From Dyadobacter sp. CY347 (GTDB taxonomy: Bacteria; Bacteroidota; Bacteroidia; Cytophagales; Spirosomataceae), in the NCBI RefSeq assembly GCF_021502655.1, contig NZ_JAKFFT010000004.1, positions 1,424,341-1,488,340 of the forward strand: 64,000 bases of DNA, written 5' to 3'. The stretch's first letter is position 1; each line of letters begins with the position of its first letter. The translations under genes were made by a program, and so were the position numbers. Shown here in pieces: positions 7,378 to 17,909 of this stretch. The notes below the pieces were generated by a model. The model was not told where the DNA came from and ran no database searches. It saw only the letters and a program-made list of their open reading frames with translations.

Positions 7378-9767
7378 ACGGGGGATGATGTCCATTTCCA
7401 GTTTAAAATCTCAGGCATATCTTCTCCGTGCATTTCAATGTAGGCCTTGTGGTCCAGCAACTTATCCCGCAGATATTGTTTGATATACGCGCCTTTTGAG
7501 CCTAAGTCAGTCAGCCGGTCGATCACGTCGCTTACCAGGTGAAACCGGTCCAGGTCGTTAAGCACCACCATATCAAAAGGTGTTGTGGTGGTGCCTTCCC
7601 CTTTGTAGCCGCGCACGTGCAGGTTTTTATGGTTGGTACGGCGATAGGTGAGGCGGTGGATCAGGAGCGGATATCCGTGGAATGCGAAAATGATGGGCTT
7701 ATCTTTAGTAAAAAGCATATCAAAATCCTTATCATTCAAGCCATGCGGATGTTCGCTTTCCGGTTGGAGCGACATCAGGTCCACCACATTAATCACCCTG
7801 ACTTTCAGTTCAGGTAAATGTTCCCGGAGGATCTGGACAGCCGCAATGGTTTCGAGCGTAGGAACGTCTCCTGCGCAGGCCATGACCACATCCGGTTCAA
7901 AGCCCTCATCGTTACTGGCCCATTTCCAGATGCCTAGCCCTGCGGAACAATGTTTGATGGCAGAGTCCATGTCCAGCCATTGCATTTCAGGTTGTTTTCC
8001 TGCGACGATCACATTGATACAATCCCTGCTCCGGAGACAATGGTCTGTAACTGAAAGCAGTGTGTTGGCATCCGCGGGCAGGTAAATGCGCACAATTTCC
8101 GCTGTCTTGTTCGCTACAACATCCAGAAAACCCGGATCCTGATGGCTGTTCCCGTTATGGTCCTGCCTCCACACGTGCGACGTCAGCAGATAGTTCAGCG
8201 ACGCGATCGGCTTCCGCCACGGCAGCTCCCGCGAAACTTTCAGCCATTTGGCATGCTGGTTAAACATGGAATCCACAATGTGAATAAATGCTTCGTAGCA
8301 GGAAAACAATCCGTGCCTTCCGGTCAGCAAATAGCCTTCCAGCCATCCCTGGCAAAGATGTTCGCTCAAAACTTCCATGACCCGGCCATCGGGGGAAATG
8401 TGGTTATCGCCTTCTATGATCTCAGCCGTTGAGGTTCTTCCGGTTATATCAAATAAATGTGAAAGCCGGTTAGAGGATGTTTCATCCGGCCCGAAGATCC
8501 TGAAATTGCGTTCGTGCCAGTTGGCTTTCATCACATCCCGAAGAAATTTCCCCATTACCGAAGTTGCTTCCGCTTCGATGTTTCCGGGCGTGGGCACAGC
8601 TACGGCATGATCGCGGAAATCGGGCATTTTCAGGTCCATAAGCAATGCACCGCCATTGGCACTCGGATTTGCGCCCATTCGCCGGTTTCCCTCAGGCGCG
8701 AGCTCTGCCAGCTCGCGGACCAGTTTGCCGTTTTCGTCGAAAAGCAGTTCTGGCTTGTAACTTTTCATCCAGGTTTCCAGCATTTGCACATGCTCGGGTT
8801 TACCCGACAGCTCAGCCAGCGGGACCTGGTGCGCGCGCCAGGTGCCTTCGATCTGTAAACCGTCCACGGTTTTAGGTCCCGTCCATCCCTTTGGCGTACG
8901 GAAAATGATCATGGGCCAGATCGGCCGCTCTTTGAATCCATATACCCGCGCATTGCTTTGTATCTCCCTTATTTCTTCCACCACAATGTCCAGGGTTGAG
9001 GCCAGTAATTCGTGCATGGTTTCGGGATCATCGCCTTCCACAAAGTAAGGTTTATAGCCATAACCCCGGAAAAGCTGTTCCAATTCTTCTTTCGGAATTC
9101 TGGCCAGGATCGTCGGATTGGCGATTTTATAGCCGTTCAAATGCAGGATCGGGAGCACCGCACCGTCATGTGCCGGGTTCAGGAATTTGTTGGAATGCCA
9201 GCTCGCCGCCAGTGCACCTGTTTCCGCCTCGCCATCGCCTACCACGCAAGCCGCGATGAGATAAGGATTGTCAAAAACTGCCCCGAATGCATGGACCAGC
9301 GAATAACCCAGTTCCCCGCCTTCATTAATGGAGCCGGGCGTTTCCGGCGCTACGTGACTCGGGATGCCGCCGGGAAATGAAAACTGTTTGAAGAGTTTCT
9401 GCATGCCCGTTTCATCTTCGGTAATGTCGGGGTAAACTTCGCTGTAAGTCCCTTCCAGATACGTGTTGGCCACGAGTCCGGGGCCGCCGTGGCCGGGGCC
9501 AGCCACGTAGATCATGTTCAGATCATTCTGCCTGATCACGCGGTTGAGGTGGACATAGATAAAGTTCAGTCCGGGCGTAGTTCCCCAATGTCCCAGGAGC
9601 CTGGGCTTGATATGTTCGAGCGTCAGCGGTTTTTTCAGCAGCGGATTTCCGTACAGGTAAATCTGGCCGACGGACAAATAATTGGCCGCATGCCAGTAAG
9701 CATTCATTTTTCTTAACAGTTCGGGTGATAAAGATTTACCTTCAAGACCAACATCTTTCATTTCCAT
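7374..9767 (-). CDS. xfp: Xylulose-5-phosphate/fructose-6-phosphate phosphoketolase
   Basis: A 797-residue thiamine-diphosphate enzyme that splits xylulose 5-phosphate (and possibly fructose 6-phosphate) with phosphate into acetyl phosphate and an aldose phosphate. The TPP/Mg2+ motif is [20 protein letters not shown] (about 175-192). Catalytic histidines are visible in [13 protein letters not shown] (His60), PGHGGPG (His93) and [11 protein letters not shown] (His138), and [14 protein letters not shown] lies in the second half. The segment [10 protein letters not shown] has Asn148 where His is common in the family. Length is normal. It follows the P-type ATPase gene by 24 bases on the same strand, so the two are probably one transcript. 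No pta or ackA genes are in view. Confidence 0.97.
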   Translation of the reverse strand: MEMKDVGLEGKSLSPELLRKMNAYWHAANYLSVGQIYLYGNPLLKKPLTLEHIKPRLLGHWGTTPGLNFIYVHLNRVIRQNDLNMIYVAGPGHGGPGLVANTYLEGTYSEVYPDITEDETGMQKLFKQFSFPGGIPSHVAPETPGSINEGGELGYSLVHAFGAVFDNPYLIAACVVGDGEAETGALAASWHSNKFLNPAHDGAVLPILHLNGYKIANPTILARIPKEELEQLFRGYGYKPYFVEGDDPETMHELLASTLDIVVEEIREIQSNARVYGFKERPIWPMIIFRTPKGWTGPKTVDGLQIEGTWRAHQVPLAELSGKPEHVQMLETWMKSYKPELLFDENGKLVRELAELAPEGNRRMGANPSANGGALLMDLKMPDFRDHAVAVPTPGNIEAEATSVMGKFLRDVMKANWHERNFRIFGPDETSSNRLSHLFDITGRTSTAEIIEGDNHISPDGRVMEVLSEHLCQGWLEGYLLTGRHGLFSCYEAFIHIVDSMFNQHAKWLKVSRELPWRKPIASLNYLLTSHVWRQDHNGNSHQDPGFLDVVANKTAEIVRIYLPADANTLLSVTDHCLRSRDCINVIVAGKQPEMQWLDMDSAIKHCSAGLGIWKWASNDEGFEPDVVMACAGDVPTLETIAAVQILREHLPELKVRVINVVDLMSLQPESEHPHGLNDKDFDMLFTKDKPIIFAFHGYPLLIHRLTYRRTNHKNLHVRGYKGEGTTTTPFDMVVLNDLDRFHLVSDVIDRLTDLGSKGAYIKQYLRDKLLDHKAYIEMHGEDMPEILNWKWTSSPV

Positions 9768-9791
9768 AATCTTTATTTTAAATGATATACC

Positions 9792-12428
9792 TTATTTAAC
9801 CGGGAAGAAAACCCGGAGCATTTGATTCACCAGAACGGGTAGAAAACCGGCTGCCAAAATCAGTTCCAGCGCTTGGAGGCTGAGTTCCTCCAACGATAAT
9901 ATCTGCCTGAAAAAAGGAGCATAATTGGTTATGAACATGATCAGAATGCACAGGGCCAGTGCCATCCAGATAAACTTGTTCCGCGTAATCTCATTGTCGA
10001 AAAACCGCAGCTTTCCGGAATATAAATTGAAGACATGAAGCAGCTGGGCCAGCGAAAGCGCATAGAATGTGATGGTGTTTCCCTCTTCCGCACTTAACCC
10101 CAGCCGGTCAATCGCATACCAGTATACACCCAGCACGGAACCCGTCATCACCAACGCATAAAACACGACACGCTTCCAGTCGGATAATTCCAGGATGGGC
10201 TGTTTGGGGTCGCGGGGGCCGGATTTCATCACATTTTTATTGTCTTTCCCCACACCCAGCGCCAGCGCGGGGAATACATCGGTAATGATATTGATGAAAA
10301 GGATCTGCAAGGGCAGGAGCGGACTGCCTACATTCAGGAAGCCTGCAAAAGTGACCACGAAAATCTCACTCATATTGCAGGACAGGAGGAATAAGATAAA
10401 CTTTCGGATATTTTCAAAAATAACCCTTCCCTGTTCGATCGCGTGGACGATGGAAGCGAACGAGTCGTCCTTTAACACCATATCCGCAGCTTCGGCAGCC
10501 ACAGCTGTTCCACGCAGTCCCATTGCAATGCCTATATCCGATTTTTTCAATGCAGGAGCATCATTCACGCCATCGCCCGTCATGCCCACAATGTCTCCCT
10601 GTTTTTGGTAAAAATCGATCATATCCAGCTTTTGTGCCGGGTTAACCCTGGCAAATACGCGGCATTCCATCATCTTTTCCTGATCTTCCAAAGATGAGAA
10701 ATCAAATGATTCGAGGTCCTTTCCGGTCAATACGAGCTGCTCCTCCGCTTCAACGAGGTTAACCTGCTTGGCAATTTTAAGTGAGGTCGCAGGATGATCA
10801 CCAGTGACCATGATCACCTTAATGCCCGCTTCATGGCAAGCATTGAGCGACTTGATGACTTCCTTCCGTGGCGGATCTAAAAATCCGATGAGACCTGCGT
10901 AGGTTAGTTTTTCTGTTTTTGTAAAATCCTTTTCCGGTTTGTTGCTGGATTGTCTGTAAGCAAAAGCAAGCGTGCGCAGCCCGTCAGCGGCCATTTGTTC
11001 TGAAATTTCGAGCTCTTTATCCCGGTCTTCCTGACTATTCCAATGGCAAAGCGCGGAAACTTCTTCCACTGCGCCTTTAACACCAATGAAATATTCTGAG
11101 CCAACCTGGTCAAGGGTTGCCATAATGCGTGTGTCGGAACTGAATGCCTGTTCGGCTTGCCGCTGGTAATCCTGATGCAGTTTATGCAGATCAATCCCGG
11201 CTGCACGCGCATACGAGAGCAATGCGATTTCGACCGGATCCCCTAATTCTTTCCTTTCGGATTTACTGGACGACAATTGCGCATTATTCACCAATGCACC
11301 GATCCGGGCAAGCATTTCAAGGTCGGGCGAATGGATGAGGTCCTGATCGCCTTTGGTAACTTCCAATGTTTGACCCGCTGCATTGTCGGCATTCAGGCGA
11401 ACAGTCAGGTCGTTTCCGGCAACCCGCAGTGCATGGACTTCGATTTTGTTTTGGGTTAATGTCCCTGTTTTATCTGTGAAAATAACATTGGTTCCGCCCA
11501 GCGTTTCCACTGCGGAAAGGCGTTTAACAATCACTTTTTTCTCAGCCAGCCGAAGCATTCCATAAGCCAGCGCCACGGTAGCAACCACCGACATGCCTTC
11601 GGGAATAGCCGCAATGGCCAATGCGACAGCGGTTTCTATCAACTGTTTAATTTCCTGTCCCCTTATCAAACCTACAATCAGGAACAAGCTGGCCATTCCC
11701 AGTGTAACCCAGATCAGGACTTTTGCCAGTGAATCCAGTTTTGCTTCCAGCGGTGTAGCCGTGCGCGTGGCCTCGTTCACCATTGTTGCAATCTTGCCCA
11801 GCTCGGTGGTCTGGCCAATGTGGGTTACCATTGCTTTGGCATTGCCATTGGTAATAGCAGTTCCTTTGAATAACCGGTCATGCCGGTCTCCGAGCGGAGC
11901 ATCCTCCGGTGAAGCGTCCGTGGTTTTGGCAGAAGGGACCGACTCGCCCGTAAGTGCCGATTCGTCGACCGTAAGCTGGTTAACTTCCAGGATCACAGCA
12001 TCCGCAGGAACCAGATCGCCAGCTTCCAGGATCAGGATATCGCCGATGGTGACCTGTTCGGAAGCGATCTCCACGATGAGTTTGTTGCGCAAAACCCTTG
12101 CCGGCGTCATATCCAGTTTGCGCAATGCTTCCATGGATTGCCGCGCATTATATTCCAGTACAAAACCTGTAATGGCATTGATCAGGATTACAGCAATGAC
12201 AGCATAACCTTCCAGGGCATCACCAAGGAAAAAAGATACGACGGCCGCGGCTGCCAGGATCCACACGATCACACTGTTAACCTGCCGCAGCAGAATGGAC
12301 CAGACGCTTTCGGGCTTTACCTGTTCCAATTCATTTAATCCGAATTGCCGGAGCCTTTCATTTGCTTCTTCGCTGGATAAGCCGTTCTTCGGATCGGTGC
12401 GGTCAAGGTTGCCGGTGTTCTCAGTCAT
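9792..12428 (-). CDS. P2-type cation-transporting ATPase, probably Ca2+
   Basis: An 878-residue P-type ATPase. It has the actuator motif TGES (160-163), the phosphorylation site DKTGTLT with Asp319, a nucleotide-binding domain, MVTGDHPATS, and the hinge GDGVNDAPALKKSDIG. Membrane motifs fit Ca2+ pumps: IPEG in helix 4 (Glu277), CNMSEI in helix 5 (Asn and Glu as in SERCA Asn768/Glu771), and NIITDVFPALALG in helix 6 (as SERCA NLVTDGLPATALG). It should export Ca2+ from the cytoplasm, though Mn2+ or Na+ cannot be excluded. It precedes xfp by 24 bases, an operon-like arrangement. A near-consensus -7 box (TACCTTTA, minus strand 12455-12462) lies upstream. Confidence 0.93.
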   Translation of the reverse strand: MTENTGNLDRTDPKNGLSSEEANERLRQFGLNELEQVKPESVWSILLRQVNSVIVWILAAAAVVSFFLGDALEGYAVIAVILINAITGFVLEYNARQSMEALRKLDMTPARVLRNKLIVEIASEQVTIGDILILEAGDLVPADAVILEVNQLTVDESALTGESVPSAKTTDASPEDAPLGDRHDRLFKGTAITNGNAKAMVTHIGQTTELGKIATMVNEATRTATPLEAKLDSLAKVLIWVTLGMASLFLIVGLIRGQEIKQLIETAVALAIAAIPEGMSVVATVALAYGMLRLAEKKVIVKRLSAVETLGGTNVIFTDKTGTLTQNKIEVHALRVAGNDLTVRLNADNAAGQTLEVTKGDQDLIHSPDLEMLARIGALVNNAQLSSSKSERKELGDPVEIALLSYARAAGIDLHKLHQDYQRQAEQAFSSDTRIMATLDQVGSEYFIGVKGAVEEVSALCHWNSQEDRDKELEISEQMAADGLRTLAFAYRQSSNKPEKDFTKTEKLTYAGLIGFLDPPRKEVIKSLNACHEAGIKVIMVTGDHPATSLKIAKQVNLVEAEEQLVLTGKDLESFDFSSLEDQEKMMECRVFARVNPAQKLDMIDFYQKQGDIVGMTGDGVNDAPALKKSDIGIAMGLRGTAVAAEAADMVLKDDSFASIVHAIEQGRVIFENIRKFILFLLSCNMSEIFVVTFAGFLNVGSPLLPLQILFINIITDVFPALALGVGKDNKNVMKSGPRDPKQPILELSDWKRVVFYALVMTGSVLGVYWYAIDRLGLSAEEGNTITFYALSLAQLLHVFNLYSGKLRFFDNEITRNKFIWMALALCILIMFITNYAPFFRQILSLEELSLQALELILAAGFLPVLVNQMLRVFFPVK

Positions 12429-12620
12429 ATATTGATCGCGGGATGTCTTCTACTTAAAGGTAGGCAATTAGAAACCTTAATTTTTGTTTTAATCCAATTT
12501 CAAAAACCATTCACTGTAATGCATGACGGTATTTCGTAATTATTAGCTTACCCCATGGATTCAATTGCCTAACTTGTTCTACAATCTGCTTCAACACTAA
12601 AAGTTTGCGATTCCAGGTCT

Positions 12621-14138
12621 GTGAGTCAATCGGTGGATCCTACCAAAAAAATTAAAATGTCAATTAACATTACGAGGAAGGACATTGTCTTTCAACCCGA
12701 TTCAAGCCGCGTGATCGCGCGGTTTCTGTTTAGCAGCGATGAAAGGGCTACACAATTAATTACTGCGATACTTAACCTCTCCGAGCAGGAACAGAAGCAG
12801 GTGTTAAGTAATGTTTTACGCAAATACGCAAAGCGGCACAGAAATATCCTGAAAGTATTCGAGCGTCATTTTCACAAGCTTCACCCTGTGCTCAGGTCCA
12901 TGGGCATTGATTCCAAGAAAGTGGGAACTACAGAGCAAATGCTGATAGGTTCTTATTTTACGATGGAATATTCCATTGAAGCCGCTGCTTTTTTCAATCC
13001 ATCCATCGTAGAAGATCCGGACCAGTCGGGCACCGGATCCGACGAACGACGGGTTATTTTAAGTTTCAGGGCAACGGGTGAAGGCCATATTTCTTCCATA
13101 GTTTTCAGGTCCGCCATCATTGACCGGGATAACCTGATCACCGTAGAACCTCCCGGCAGAATGCTGGATTCGCCTGCGCATGTCCGCAACCATATTTACA
13201 AAAAGAAATCATTCCTGGCCAAGCTGGGGGAAATGCAGAACCCGGAAAATGCTGCATATCCTGTGATCGAAGAAAAGCTTACAGAGACTTTTACCTACGA
13301 AGAGCTGAAACGCTATGTGGATGAAACGAGTAAGGCCATTGAACTCGACATGCCGAGCCGCATTTTCCTGCGTGAGACCATGTGGCTGGCGTCATCGCAT
13401 TACGAAATGGATTTTTCCCTGGACACGGATATTTCGGAAAGGGTTATTTTTCCAATAGCCGACACCGAAAAGCGGGGCATTGAAGATGCCCGTTTTGTCC
13501 GGTTTCAGCAGGACGACAACGAGCCGATCTACTACGCCACTTACACAGCCTATGACGGAACTTCGATCCTGCCGAAAATCCTGATGACCAGCGATTTTTA
13601 TCATTTCAAAGTTTTGCCCATTCATGGAGAAATTGCCCAGAACAAAGGCATGGCGCTTTTTCCAAGGAAAATCAAAGGTAAATACGCGATGCTTTGCCGG
13701 ATAGACGGCGTCAACAATTACATTGCTTTCTCCGATAACATCAGCGTCTGGCGGCAGGCAACCATGATCCAGTCGCCCAAATATCCCTGGGAATTCGTGC
13801 AGATCGGAAATTGCGGGTCGCCACTGGAAACGGAAGCCGGCTGGCTTGTTTTAACCCACGGCGTCGGGCCTATGCGTGAATATGTGCTGGGCGCATCGCT
13901 TTTTGAACTGGACAATCCTGAGATCGAGATCGGACGGCTCAGCCAGCCCCTGCTGATCCCGAACCGCCAGGAAAGGGAAGGTTATGTACCCAATGTCGTG
14001 TATTCGTGCGGTGCGCTGATTCACAACGAAAGCCTGATCATCCCGTATGCCATGTCTGACTATGCATCCACCTATGTGGTTGTTGACCTGAAAGATCTGT
14101 TGCAGGAATTGACTAAGAATGTGGGGTTACCTGCGTAA
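12621..14138 (+). CDS. GH130-family glycosidase/phosphorylase-like protein
   Basis: A 505-residue cytoplasmic protein. An N-terminal helical part (about 1-130) precedes a five-bladed beta-propeller of the GH130 family (about 230-500), recognisable from GIEDARFVRF, YYATYTAYDG, MALFPRKIKGKYAM, ENCG-like IGNCGSPLETEAGWLVLTHGVG and YAMSDYAS. GH130 members are mannoside phosphorylases or hydrolases, and usually act on beta-mannosides. I kept the GTG at 12621; the ATG at 12657 (Met13) is a good alternative. The long N-terminal extension is typical of a GH130 subset found next to GT4 glycosyltransferases, as here, where it converges on them and overlaps the nearest by 12 bases. Confidence 0.85.
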   Translation: MSQSVDPTKKIKMSINITRKDIVFQPDSSRVIARFLFSSDERATQLITAILNLSEQEQKQVLSNVLRKYAKRHRNILKVFERHFHKLHPVLRSMGIDSKKVGTTEQMLIGSYFTMEYSIEAAAFFNPSIVEDPDQSGTGSDERRVILSFRATGEGHISSIVFRSAIIDRDNLITVEPPGRMLDSPAHVRNHIYKKKSFLAKLGEMQNPENAAYPVIEEKLTETFTYEELKRYVDETSKAIELDMPSRIFLRETMWLASSHYEMDFSLDTDISERVIFPIADTEKRGIEDARFVRFQQDDNEPIYYATYTAYDGTSILPKILMTSDFYHFKVLPIHGEIAQNKGMALFPRKIKGKYAMLCRIDGVNNYIAFSDNISVWRQATMIQSPKYPWEFVQIGNCGSPLETEAGWLVLTHGVGPMREYVLGASLFELDNPEIEIGRLSQPLLIPNRQEREGYVPNVVYSCGALIHNESLIIPYAMSDYASTYVVVDLKDLLQELTKNVGLPA

Positions 14139-15137
14139 AATGGATTCGTAAACAGCGAGATAACCTTCCACCATTTTATCCTTTGAAAACATGGACTGTG
14201 CCCAATCGGCACAGTCCTTTCTATTTATCTGCATCACAAGTTCCACAGCCTCAACGGCTTCACTTACAGAATTGACCAGAAACCCTGTCTTGCCATGTTG
14301 TATCAATTCGGGCATAGAACCACGGTTAAAAGCGATTACCGGTGTTCCGCAGAGCATTGATTCTGCCACACTAAGTCCGAACGGCTCTTCAAAACTGATC
14401 GGATGCAGCATCGCATAGGCCATTCCCAGTAAGGTGCTCCTTTTTTCCGGGCCCACATTTCCGCAGTAAAACACGGTTTTGAGATCGATATGCGGTTCAA
14501 TTTCGCGTTTGAAATAACCTTCATCCTGGATCAATCCGGCGATCAGCAGTTTTCGGCCGCTCTCGCGGGCGATCTGTATGGCTTCGCTTGCGCCTTTGTC
14601 CGGGTGAATTCTTCCAAAAAATAGCAGATAGTCATCTGGGACCGAGATGTAGGGAAATGCGGTGTCGTCAATCCCGTTGTAAACCGTTGCCGCGTAGTCC
14701 AGGTCCGCATCCCTGTCGGCATTGCTGATGGAAACGTAATGTGTGTTTTGGTTATATTTTCGGTAAACTTCCTTGATCTTATCCGAAGAAAACCCATGTA
14801 TCGTGGTGAGCATCGGCGTATTAATCAGCCTGGAATAGGTCAGCGGCAGAAAATCAAAATGGTTGTGAATCAGGTCAAACTGATCTGCTTTTTCCATTAA
14901 ATTGCTGATATGCAAGCATTCGACCACCTTAGGGTCGACATTTGGATCTTCTGCGTAGGGAACAGTGCATGTAGCATCCAGTTTTCCATCGGTGATTGAA
15001 TCCGCGGTGGCGAACAGCGTGACGTCAACGCCTTTTGCCACCAGGCCTTCGGCCAGGTAGGACGCAACCTGCTCCCACGGCCCATAATTACGCGGCGGCG
15101 TTCGCCAGGCAATCGAAGATAAGATCGCTACCCTCAT
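14127..15137 (-). CDS. Glycosyltransferase family 4
   Basis: A 336-residue GT-B glycosyltransferase. The N-terminal domain starts with AILSSIAWRTPPRNYGPWE and the C-terminal domain has FFGRIHPDKGA, EEPFGLSVAESMLCGTPVIA and the acidic pair of the EX7E motif, which bind the nucleotide sugar. I set the start at the ATG whose bases overlap the stop of the upstream gene (ATGA), rather than at a codon 44 residues further upstream that would add a non-conserved, basic leader. It is translated together with the upstream large GT4 gene. The sugar donor and acceptor are unknown; the GH130 neighbour suggests mannose chemistry. Confidence 0.92.
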   Translation of the reverse strand: MRVAILSSIAWRTPPRNYGPWEQVASYLAEGLVAKGVDVTLFATADSITDGKLDATCTVPYAEDPNVDPKVVECLHISNLMEKADQFDLIHNHFDFLPLTYSRLINTPMLTTIHGFSSDKIKEVYRKYNQNTHYVSISNADRDADLDYAATVYNGIDDTAFPYISVPDDYLLFFGRIHPDKGASEAIQIARESGRKLLIAGLIQDEGYFKREIEPHIDLKTVFYCGNVGPEKRSTLLGMAYAMLHPISFEEPFGLSVAESMLCGTPVIAFNRGSMPELIQHGKTGFLVNSVSEAVEAVELVMQINRKDCADWAQSMFSKDKMVEGYLAVYESILRR

Positions 15138-17377
15138 GAATGCGCTGATTTCAACTTGGTCAGCTCTTCGAAGGCTTCCAGAACGCTCAGATGTGAAATA
15201 AGGTAAGCCAGTGTGCTCTCTGCTCCCTGGTTGCGGTTTACACCATATCTTTCCAGGCCGTCGCAGCAACCTTTTGTTTCAAAGTCGTACAGGCTGATCC
15301 GAAGATCGTTTTCACCTAAAAACCACATAAAACAGGTGTTAAGCTGCTGAACATAAGCTTGGTCGCTCGTAAGCCGGAACGCCTGATGGAACATGAGCAC
15401 CATGGCCAGCGCATCCAGCGGCTGCTGAGCAAACATGGAACTTTCTCCGTCTTTTTGATACCATTTTTCATTCCCTACAATAGAAAGATAACCATTCTTC
15501 AGGGTGATTCCCGAAAGAAAATCCATGCTTTCCAATGCAATCTGATTGACATTTTCATTGTTCAGAAACTCGGCAGCATGCAGCATCGCGAGTGGTAAAA
15601 AAGCATTGTCATAGGCTAGCAGCGACTCGTACCAATGCCATTCATCGGTGCGGTTTAGCTTATAGTCTGCCATTAACCGGTTTGTCAATTGCCGGAGCAC
15701 CTCGATCATCCCATCGTCGGTCGGGTTGCTTTTCAGATAATAACAAATCCCTACCATTGTATTTGCAATGCTGCGGATGGATTGCAGTTTCACAAAGTTG
15801 GGCGATGCGTCGAAGAAAATTTCCCTTCCGGTTTGGTAATAGGCATCATTCGGTGCATTTCCAAGCAGGTAACCCAGTGCCCAGATCGTCCTGCCAAACG
15901 AATCTTCCGATCCCACTTCATCCAGAAAATTTCGGTTGAAGCTGAGGAAGTTCCGGAATGCGCCGTCCGGGTTCTGCATATAATTGATATAGCTAAGGTA
16001 AGTCGGCGACAGTTTAAGCGCAAGCGGATTTTTATTCCTTTTGTAGGTCATCAGCACCATGAGCAGCGCGCGAGCATTATCATCCAGGCAATAGCCTTCT
16101 TTCAGGTTGGGAATGCCGTACTTGGCATGCTGAATAATGCCCGTGTCGTCGGTAAGCCGTTGCACGTGGTCTAACAAAAACGGCGGCAATGCCAGCAGGT
16201 CCAGTATGGTTTCCGTTTCAACCTGCACATCGGGTTGCTCGGCTACGATTTGCTCCGCGAGTTCTGCATACTTGGCACCTATCTTGGGCCAGGTGATCTC
16301 CCTTCCATAGTTATACGCATTGTTACGCAATTCCTTCATCGTGTCCGGGTTGTCCAGCAGATCCAGGAAAATATCGCTCAGCGCCTGCACATCGTTGAAG
16401 GGGAACAGCCTGCCCCGGCCTTCGGAAAGCAGCTCGGCAGCGTGCCAGTAAGGCGTCGAAATGACTGCGGAGCCTGCGCCAATGGCATAGGATAGTGTTC
16501 CGCTTGTGATCTGCGCCTCATTGGTATAAGGTGTAATGTAAATGTCAGAAGCCGAAAGATATTTAAAGAGCTCCGTCTGATCCACAAACTCGTTCATGAA
16601 AATCACGTGCTTTTCTATGCCCAGCTTTTTGACCAGCCCTAATAAATAGATACGATATTCTTCGCCGGCGTGACGGATTACATTCGGGTGTGTTTTTCCT
16701 AACACAATGTAAACGAGCTGCGGATAGCGGGCAACCACAGCCGGTAGGGCTTTCAGCGCGATTTCAATGCCTTTATTTCTGCCGATAAACCCGAAGGTAA
16801 GCAGCACATGTTTGGACGAAAGTTTAAATTCCTTTTTAGCCGCCAGCTGGTCAAACTGGATATCTGGGACGCCGTGAGCGATCTGCCTGATCTTGCTTTC
16901 GGCCACGCCGTATTCTTCCATGAGCATATCTACGGCCGTCTTGCTCATGACCACCACGCATTGCGCTATTTTGCAGATCTCGATCATTACCGCCCGTTCG
17001 TTATACGACGGATTTTTTAGCACCGTGTGCAATGTGACGATCAGAGGGATTTTGAGGCGGTAAAGTAACGGCAGGATATAAATGCCATTCTGGCCGCCAA
17101 AAATGCCGAATTCATGTTGGAGCACGCATATATCGGCTCCGCTGATGTTGATGAAACTGGCTGCTTCCAGGTAGTCGCCCTGTTCCTCTTGCCGGATTGT
17201 GAGTTTTACTTCTTTGGGATAGTCATAATGTTGTCCATTGTCATCAATAGCAACGACTATTGCTTTATTCGGGCCATCAATGCCCGGTGCAGCTACGACT
17301 GCATCAAACAAATTTTTTGTAAAAGTCCCAATTCCGCATTCCCTGGGCGGGAAGGTGCCTATAAACGAAATCTTCAT
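15134..17377 (-). CDS. Glycosyltransferase family 4 fused to an alpha/alpha-barrel-like domain
   Basis: A 747-residue two-part protein. The first about 385 residues are a GT-B glycosyltransferase (ISFIGTFPPRECGIGTF, LQHEFGIFGG, LLTFGFIGRNKGIE and a donor-site region). The last about 340 residues are all helices with repeated motifs (YCLDDNARALLMVL, SFGRTIWALGYLL, WHWYESLLAYDNAFLP, CDGLERYGVNRNQGAEST) like the alpha/alpha-toroid glycosidase or epimerase folds. It is the first gene of a two-gene operon, with an ATGA overlap to the next GT4. Synthesis and trimming of the same glycan by one polypeptide is an inference from this architecture. Confidence 0.88.
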   Translation of the reverse strand: MKISFIGTFPPRECGIGTFTKNLFDAVVAAPGIDGPNKAIVVAIDDNGQHYDYPKEVKLTIRQEEQGDYLEAASFINISGADICVLQHEFGIFGGQNGIYILPLLYRLKIPLIVTLHTVLKNPSYNERAVMIEICKIAQCVVVMSKTAVDMLMEEYGVAESKIRQIAHGVPDIQFDQLAAKKEFKLSSKHVLLTFGFIGRNKGIEIALKALPAVVARYPQLVYIVLGKTHPNVIRHAGEEYRIYLLGLVKKLGIEKHVIFMNEFVDQTELFKYLSASDIYITPYTNEAQITSGTLSYAIGAGSAVISTPYWHAAELLSEGRGRLFPFNDVQALSDIFLDLLDNPDTMKELRNNAYNYGREITWPKIGAKYAELAEQIVAEQPDVQVETETILDLLALPPFLLDHVQRLTDDTGIIQHAKYGIPNLKEGYCLDDNARALLMVLMTYKRNKNPLALKLSPTYLSYINYMQNPDGAFRNFLSFNRNFLDEVGSEDSFGRTIWALGYLLGNAPNDAYYQTGREIFFDASPNFVKLQSIRSIANTMVGICYYLKSNPTDDGMIEVLRQLTNRLMADYKLNRTDEWHWYESLLAYDNAFLPLAMLHAAEFLNNENVNQIALESMDFLSGITLKNGYLSIVGNEKWYQKDGESSMFAQQPLDALAMVLMFHQAFRLTSDQAYVQQLNTCFMWFLGENDLRISLYDFETKGCCDGLERYGVNRNQGAESTLAYLISHLSVLEAFEELTKLKSAHS

Positions 17378-17462
17378 AAAGTGCGGAGTTGATTTCCTCT
17401 AAGTTAACCTTATTATCCCGCATTGTTGCCCTGGCGGCCCATACGTGCTCAAATGGCTATGT

Positions 17463-17909
17463 TTAATTCCAGTTGTCGATTTTGATATCCCGCGGATCCG
17501 GCTTGCCCTCTCCTTCTTCGATCAGAGATTTTAAGCTCAGCAGAAAAACCGCCCATTTTGTACTGCAATGATGCATGAATTCCACCGGCTCTTTCCAATT
17601 GGCGTGCTTAAAAATCAGGATAACGTATTGATCCTCTTGCCTTAATTCAAAGCTGATAGTGGTCCCCATCCATTCCGGTGGTCCATCTGCCAGTTCCCAT
17701 AACACCGTGTTAGGTTCCTCGAGCGCGGCGACCTTCATATCGAAGCCACCCGCGCCAAATCTGAATTCAATAATGTTGCCCACCTGGTCTCCTTCTCCCT
17801 GCGTGTTACTCGTCCACCAACCGGCAAGTCCTGCCTGGGTTGTCAAGGCATGATAAACAGGTTGCATAGACTGTGATCGGATCCCGACTCTGTGTAAGAT
17901 ATCTGGCAT
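17463..17909 (-). CDS. SRPBCC (AHSA1-like) domain protein
   Basis: A 148-residue small START/Bet v1-fold protein. HALTTQAGLAGWWT near residue 25, IEFRFGAGGFDMKV, and the C-terminal helix STKWAVFLLSLKSLIEEG match the AHSA1 (Aha1 C-terminal-like) group. The fold binds hydrophobic ligands; substrate is unknown. It is divergent from the GlxA-type regulator gene, with about 150 bases between the likely starts, so that regulator may control it. Two other SRPBCC genes are in this window. Confidence 0.85.
   Translation of the reverse strand: MPDILHRVGIRSQSMQPVYHALTTQAGLAGWWTSNTQGEGDQVGNIIEFRFGAGGFDMKVAALEEPNTVLWELADGPPEWMGTTISFELRQEDQYVILIFKHANWKEPVEFMHHCSTKWAVFLLSLKSLIEEGEGKPDPRDIKIDNWN

Noticed and set aside
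11593..12207. A 204-codon open frame on the plus strand
   Set aside because: Antisense to the P-type ATPase; low-complexity Ser/Ile/Ala residues of a shadow frame.
15137..15269. Longer start for the GT4 gene, adding 44 residues
   Set aside because: It would run into the upstream gene, and the ATGA overlap at 15134-15137 gives a conventional start at the first conserved strand.
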